DNA of 64,000 nt from Leptodontidium sp. MPI-SDFR-AT-0119 (Eukaryota > Ascomycota > Leotiomycetes > Helotiales > Leptodontidiaceae). The first letter of the stretch is position 1. Each line of letters opens with the position of its first letter. Of this stretch, positions 58,701 to 64,000 are shown piece after piece. The position numbers and the translations under genes are program-made. The stretch covers positions 3,720,001 to 3,784,000 of the forward strand of contig JAHLEZ010000001.1 in NCBI GenBank assembly GCA_020726505.1, read 5' to 3'. The notes under the pieces were generated by a model that was not told where the DNA came from, ran no database searches, and saw nothing but the letters and a program-made list of their open reading frames with translations.

Positions 58701-61700
58701 ACCTTGCCGAACTTTTACAGCGCTTCCTCTGTATGTCTATTCTTGTTGTTGGAGAGTTCGGTCACTTATCAGGACCTAGTCGCTGAGATCCTTGAGCATC
58801 TGGTGGATGCTGGCGGCACGAAGTCAATGGGGAAGCTGCTCGAACCATCCAGGCGCTGATGGCAAGACCCTCGAGTGGACCTCCTCATTACGCTCATCCA
58901 TCCAAACTCTCATCAACGACTCAGAAGCAAGTCAAGTCAGAGTTCGGTTCAGACGAGGCCGAGCCGGCGTGTCGCCATCCCTATCCCATCCCATGCCTTA
59001 CCAACAATGACCCAAACAACACCACCTCCACCAGAACCCAAAGTCCCAAACGCAGCGAGGTGCTTGAGAGCTGACCCAAGTTTCTCTCCTCCCGCCCATA
59101 CCAACATACATCATCCGCGATATTCATGTACGTGTTTCCGAGAACTGATGAACAGATATTATAATAACAAAGCCACCCTTACCTATATGCCAAGCGGGGA
59201 AGGAGGAGAGCATATCGAAACAAATAAGTTTCACGTATCATCCAAAATTTGCTGTTCGTTCCCGTACCGGGTCTACATCACCCATACATGAATGGTAACA
59301 TGCACTCCGAACTCTTCTCGGATTCCCCAAAACTCTTTGACCACTCGAACGACTCTGCTTTCGTCTCTTCCCTCCTAATCGAGGAGAAGATCACATCAAA
59401 CTTCACTAAGTTATGCACCTCTGCAGTTCGAAACAGAATGGGAAGTGTTGAGGGGGCCAGATGGAGCTCCCTCCAGAACTTAACTTAACAGACTTCCAGT
59501 ATTGGTGTTGGGTCCCGCCAGCTTTGCCTCACTGGACTGAACTGGAGAATTGAATGGAATGGGGTGGGTTCAAGAGCTGACCCCCATCGCCTTACTCGTC
59601 CCATGATGAGGTGCATTTTCATCCCGCTGTCGTTTGCTGTCCGCATGAGTAATAAGATACCCACCATATCGCCTCACCTCCGTATCCTACACAGGAGGGG
59701 GAGGAAGAAAGGGACATCCTCGCCGCCGGCCACGGTTGAAGTCATTCCCCGGACTGACTGGCTCGTACCCCTCCCTCCCCTCCAGCGGAAGTGAGGCCAA
59801 ACCAAACCAAACGTCGACAACCAGTCGGCTGCCAGCTCAGTACACTCCTCTCGACCTATAGATGGCTTCAGATAAGACTCATTGCCGTAATCCTGGTGAA
59901 GAGAAAGACGGAATAGGTGATTTCTCCACAAGGCCATCCGTCCGCCTTCTGCAGCGGAACTCCCGAATGGTCAGTCCGGAATCGAGTCGTATGGACCAGC
60001 ATTGACATTGACACTAACATTGGTACTGTGGTTCGAACCACACACTTCGAGCCAAGAAAAGAGGCAACCGTTGATGCCGTCCCGTCCTCGTCTTCGGGCC
60101 GTTTCTATAGAGTGATCTAATCTGGCGATCGAATGGCGTCGTGGCGTAGGTTTCTGTGAAAAGAAAAGGCTGGAGAACAAGCTAGTAGACTGGCCTGAAT
60201 TGCTTTGTTCTGGGGTTCTCCGCTCTCTGTGTGGGTTTGGGCTGGCTATGCCCTGAAGAAAGGATTTCCGTGGCTTGGGTTTTCGTCAACTCTGGTAACG
60301 GTCTGGTATGGATCATGGATGGTACTAATCTCGCCAACGAGCGTTTCCCCATCACTTATCCAGCTCCATGCTTCTCTCCTCAGCTTCGATCTTCAAAGCG
60401 TAGAAGTAATGAACACTTCAAACATTGTGTTTCTCGTTCTGAAAGCGATGTTTTGACGGCCTGGCCCGAAAACTTCATCGAGCCCCCTTTCCCACCTCGA
60501 AAAGCGAAAGCCGCCTCTCCGGGAGTTCAATCGCCCCCATAAGCCCCTGAAATATGCGCGGTAACAGCACCGAAATCTTGCAGACTCGCTCATGGGAAAG
60601 ATAACATACCTTTAGAATCTCTAATTGACCACAGGACACGCGTTTCTACTCCTCCACGAACACTTCCAAGATACGAAAGCCACGAACCTCAAATTCCCAC
60701 AAGACCAATTTCCCTTGACCCAAGCACTGCGAAAGAACGCAGTGTAGCAACCAAAACCTCGGCCATGTCCTCTGTAGCGAAAATAGCCTGCTTTGGGCGG
60801 CGTACATCAACGCCAACACGCCAGATCCGAGACATCGAATCCTTCGTCCGCGACATTAATAACTAAACGAAGAAATCATCGAGCGTCGAATATTATGGAT
60901 ATGGATACCCTATATCAGAACACATTTTCGAGGGAGGCATGCTCTATCTTAAGTAGCTCTCCCATGAGCCCACCTCGCACAGCCAAATCGCAAACTCCAG
61001 AGCCCAGAGAGGGATGAAACACATCCGCACCCTGAAATGGGTGCTGAGTTGCAGCGAGACTCTATGCGGTGACTGTGTGCGGCCTTTGTGTCTGCTTTTG
61101 GGAAGAGGTACAATATAATCTGGCCTGTTTGGGGATGGGGATGAGGAGGTGGTGGGTTTGATGGTCGCTCTGCGAAACTGGTGGGTTGGTTGTCTGTGCG
61201 AGTAAGGATTGGAGATTAGGGATTAGTAGGAGTTAAGGGAGGAGAGGAGGAGTACGATTGAATGATTTACTGTGAATTGATTTGACTGGATTGATTATGT
61301 TTTTGTCTCTTCTTGAAGTGTTTTGACAGACTGAGGAGTAGATAGTTGTAAATTTCGTGCCCTATGAAGTTAAAATCGATGCACCTCCATTCTGTTTGTT
61401 CAAGAAAGCTGTCTTCAACAGGGACCAGGGACATTGCATTATCCTGCGGATTCAGTTCAATTCAAGAGTTGTCTGCTTCTCTCTGATTTCTATTTGACTC
61501 TTCGTTTTGACCTTCGTTACCTGGAAGATCTGGTGCTTGTACAGACTTTCGAAGGCAGCACGCACTCTGTCTCACTGTCTACCAATCGTCGCAATCTCAT
61601 CCCTCTCACTTAAGCAGCAATTCTTGTTTCATAGACATCACTGGCTATCATAAAGTACACAAATATCGCAAAGTATCAATAACCCCACGAACGTCTAAGA

Positions 61701-62697
61701 ATTTCTAACCAAGATGCTCTCGTCAAGACAGCGTCAAGATTTCAGTCTTACCTTACCTAGGTACTCTCCCCTCTCCTTCTTAGGATGACTGCTTTAAAAA
61801 CTTGTAAGACGTTACATGATGGTTACATACACCATCACATTACTATTCTCCGCCATGATCTGTCTAGTATATAGCTAGCATTTATTCAATGTCCTGCCGG
61901 CCTCCATCTAGAGCGTCGAATGAACTGGCGTGGATACTCGATAAGCAGAATGGAATGGAGAGAATATTGAGAACTGAGGATTGAGCTGCGAGAAAATCCC
62001 GAATCCGAGGGGGGGGTTTATACTCCCCCAATTTCCCAATTCCGCAGTCGCTCAATGCTTCCTTCTCATTCTAGAGCTGCTAGCAGAGAGAAACGCTTGA
62101 GGACCATTTCAAGCCTAAACTTCTCTGCAGTGCCTTCCCTCGACCTAAAACGAAGTAAGCAAGAGCTCAAGCGTCGGTTCTGGCCTTGTTCCACTTTCTG
62201 CCCAACTACCTACCGACTGAACGAGATGAAGACGCGACTTCCCCACGAACAAATTTCGGTCCGTTTCACGCTTCGCAATCTCGGGCCGTGCGCCTCCCTC
62301 CGTCAAGGACGTAAATTCTATTAATTATTCGGATGGATCACCCGAGGGATAAAGGCAAGAGGGAGATAAGGGGTGTTGTGAAACAGGGTGGTGATATTGA
62401 GGGGTCATGTATCTGAAACTTCAAATACCGAATTGACGTAAGGGAAGGAACGATTTGTGAAAAGGAGTGAATGGTATCGTAGGCGTAGAATTTTGGAGAT
62501 CGGAGACTAGAGCTAGATTCATTTGTCAGTTAGGTGCTGTATGTCACGGCACTGTTGTCTTAGAAGAAGAGTAGGTGCAACTCCACGTAGTCTAAAGCAT
62601 CCGGGTAGTAATTGCATGCTGCCTTGTCCTCCATGCTCCCCTGGTGCGATTGATGCCTTCATCATGCAAACCCAAGCCCAACAACCGCATCGATATC
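55745..62697. other. Gene-poor region, about 7 kb
   Basis: No convincing intact gene. On the minus strand, 57264-56680 (194 aa) and 56711-56424 (95 aa) overlap in different frames and have partly protein-like sequence (for example FHFDNIDVTGFGRED and KYFPSVHASLRDPTSIYAFELAK), which may be another decayed gene. Other frames up to about 140 codons look random. Scattered short repeats occur (GATGA near 58211-58237, TACC at 57910-57920). Confidence 0.45.
56424..57264 (-). pseudogene. Possible decayed gene, two overlapping frames
   Basis: Frame one (57264-56680) and frame two (56711-56424, ending in TGA) overlap by about 30 bp; the second reads on where the first stops making sense. Composition is moderately protein-like in the last 60 residues of frame one and throughout frame two. 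No domain is recognised and no splice solution was found. Weak call. Confidence 0.25.
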
Positions 62698-63635
62698 TTA
62701 AAGCTCCATTTTGACATCCGCACCCAAGTCTGGAACAGGTTCGGGTACACCAGCAGCCAAATAACCCTGGAGTGGAGGCAAATCTGGAGCTTCAACCTTC
62801 GACCGCAACCTCGAAGCAACAGGATCCTTCACAACCTCCTCGTGTCCCAATCTATGCTTCTTAGCTCTCTTCTTAACGCCCATTGGCCTGGTCAAAGTAT
62901 TTCCCATTATCACATCTCCACTCATCTTCCTCTCCTCTTTCCGTGATTGTCGTCCAGCCTTTTTGCGTTCCTTCCTGGACTTTCCAGCCCTTGATGCTGC
63001 AGAATTCTTCGCATTCCGCTCGGCTTCGAGTGCATTCCACTCATCGACACCATTCATGCCAGCACGGTATGCTTCATGGTTCTCTTCATTCGCCTACGAA
63101 AGAAGAAAATTAGCACCTCCCATCTCTACATATATCCAACCTCATCACATACCGAACCCAGAGCCTGAACAAGCCTATTCTTCTTCTCCGCCGCGTAGAT
63201 ATCCTCACAATCCCAATGATCGAACTTATCCTCCATCAACTTCGCCCACTTCGCCTTTACGACATGCAAAGGGAGGATGAGGCCGTCATTCAGCCTCTCG
63301 AGATCTCTGATGAAGCCGTTGAAGCTGATTTGGGAGAAGACGTGTTCGAAATCCTGGGCGTACTGTGGAAGGTTCAAGTTGTCCCAAGCTTTCATTCTAA
63401 GATCGGCGCTTTCACTATTGAGTGAGACGCGTTTTTTTCCGGTTCCTGGGATCTTTTGGGGCATTGGGAGAAGGACGTTTCTCGTCGATGGTGAACTCTG
63501 GTTGCATGTTAGATGCTGCGAGATGTTTTGCGCAAGGTGTATGTCTGTGCTGTGAGACTCACTCTTTTCAAATGCTCTCTCAAGAGATCTCATTGACGCT
63601 GGGCTACCTGGCTTGGGATAGTTTGGTTGCGCCAT
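62698..63635 (-). CDS. Basic hypothetical protein
   Basis: Two exons, complement(62698..63093, 63153..63635), give 292 aa; the 59 bp intron (GTATGT, GCTAAT branch) joins in phase (ALGSANEENHEAYRAG). The middle (about 80-165: MKAWDNLNLPQYAQDFEHVFSQISF, DLERLNDGLILPLHVVKAKWAKLMEDKFDHWDCED) looks helical and conserved. Then comes a very basic Lys/Arg/Ser-rich stretch (about 190-255) that could be a nuclear or nucleolar signal, and a Pro/acidic tail. Residues 25-70 may contain a further 65 bp intron (GTGAGT at about 63562, with CTAAC near its 3' AG), but removing it shifts the frame into a stop. The N-terminal third is therefore uncertain. No family is recognised. Confidence 0.6.
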
Positions 63636-64000
63636 ACCTTGAAGGTAAGCGGTTGTGGTGCTGATTGTCGGAAGTGGAGCGCTTTTGGCGGGCGGAGGAG
63701 ATACTGTCCGAAGGACTACTTTTTAACGATTATCTTTGAATAATACGTCGATAAGCATGTGACTAAACTAAGAATAGTGAATTACCATGTCTCTGACATG
63801 GGGAAAGTTGGGTTGGTTGTCAATTTTTATGACTTCGACTTTGTTTTGTTTCGAATGTTAAGCGAGGAAAGATCGACCCAGTGTCTGCAACCCCCCCTTC
63901 CGAACGCGCCAAAACGGCAGTCTAAGCAGAAAGACGTTTTTGAGCTGCACGAAAAGTCCATCGAAACTCGGAGGTAAAAATGGTGATTATCTGGGGCTGT
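63636..64000. other. Upstream flank of the last gene
   Basis: Promoter side of the minus-strand basic hypothetical gene. No further gene is visible up to the window edge. Confidence 0.5.

Overview
This is a nuclear window from a filamentous ascomycete (Pezizomycotina). The signs are short spliceosomal introns (mostly 45-70 bp, GT..AG, often with a CTAAC/CTGAC branch point) and typical families: velvet regulator, Zn(II)2Cys6 factor, GEgh16-type secreted protein, ERG27, DHA1 drug transporter, and NACHT-linker/TPR proteins. The protein flavour suggests Leotiomycetes (Helotiales), but that is an impression from memory, not a search. Start codons below are true ATGs and exon joins were worked out by hand, requiring the reading frame to close and conserved motifs to be restored.

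Layout. 0-1.1 kb: a broken gene with three premature stops and two frameshifts. 1.9-4.3 kb (-): BRAP2/ETP1-type RING-UBP ubiquitin ligase. 4.8-5.9 kb (-): four-unit polyubiquitin. 8.0-10.35 kb (-): Zn(II)2Cys6 transcription factor. 13.2-14.9 kb (+): protein farnesyltransferase beta subunit. 17.7-18.4 kb (+): a tiny dsRBD-like protein. 20-21.3 kb (+): GDP-mannose pyrophosphorylase. 23.1-25.1 kb (+): DHA1 MFS exporter. 26-27.7 kb (+): 3-keto-steroid reductase ERG27. 28.1-29.0 kb (-): small membrane protein, divergent from 29.8-32.7 kb (+), an unusual protein joining a bZIP-type basic region, an NLR-like linker, TPRs and five membrane helices. 34.3-35.75 kb (-): GEgh16-type secreted protein. 37.95-41.5 kb (-): PHD-MYST acetyltransferase (Sas3-like), divergent from 42.1-42.6 kb (+), the complex I NDUFA1/MWFE subunit with a 4-nt microexon. 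43.1-44.4 kb (-): arylamine N-acetyltransferase. 46.9-48.6 kb (-): VosA/VelC-type velvet protein. 48.6-62.7 kb: about 14 kb with no convincing intact gene, rich in low-complexity repeats and holding at least one gene relic. 62.7-63.6 kb (-): basic hypothetical protein.

Most genes are independent housekeeping or regulatory genes (ubiquitin system, prenylation, sugar nucleotide, sterol, chromatin, respiration). There is no operon logic and no secondary-metabolite cluster. The best candidate for something undescribed is the 930-residue protein at 29.8-32.7 kb, possibly together with its divergent membrane-protein neighbour. Also notable are the microexon, two frame-preserving stop-free introns in the MFS gene, and the very long gene-free region upstream of the velvet gene.
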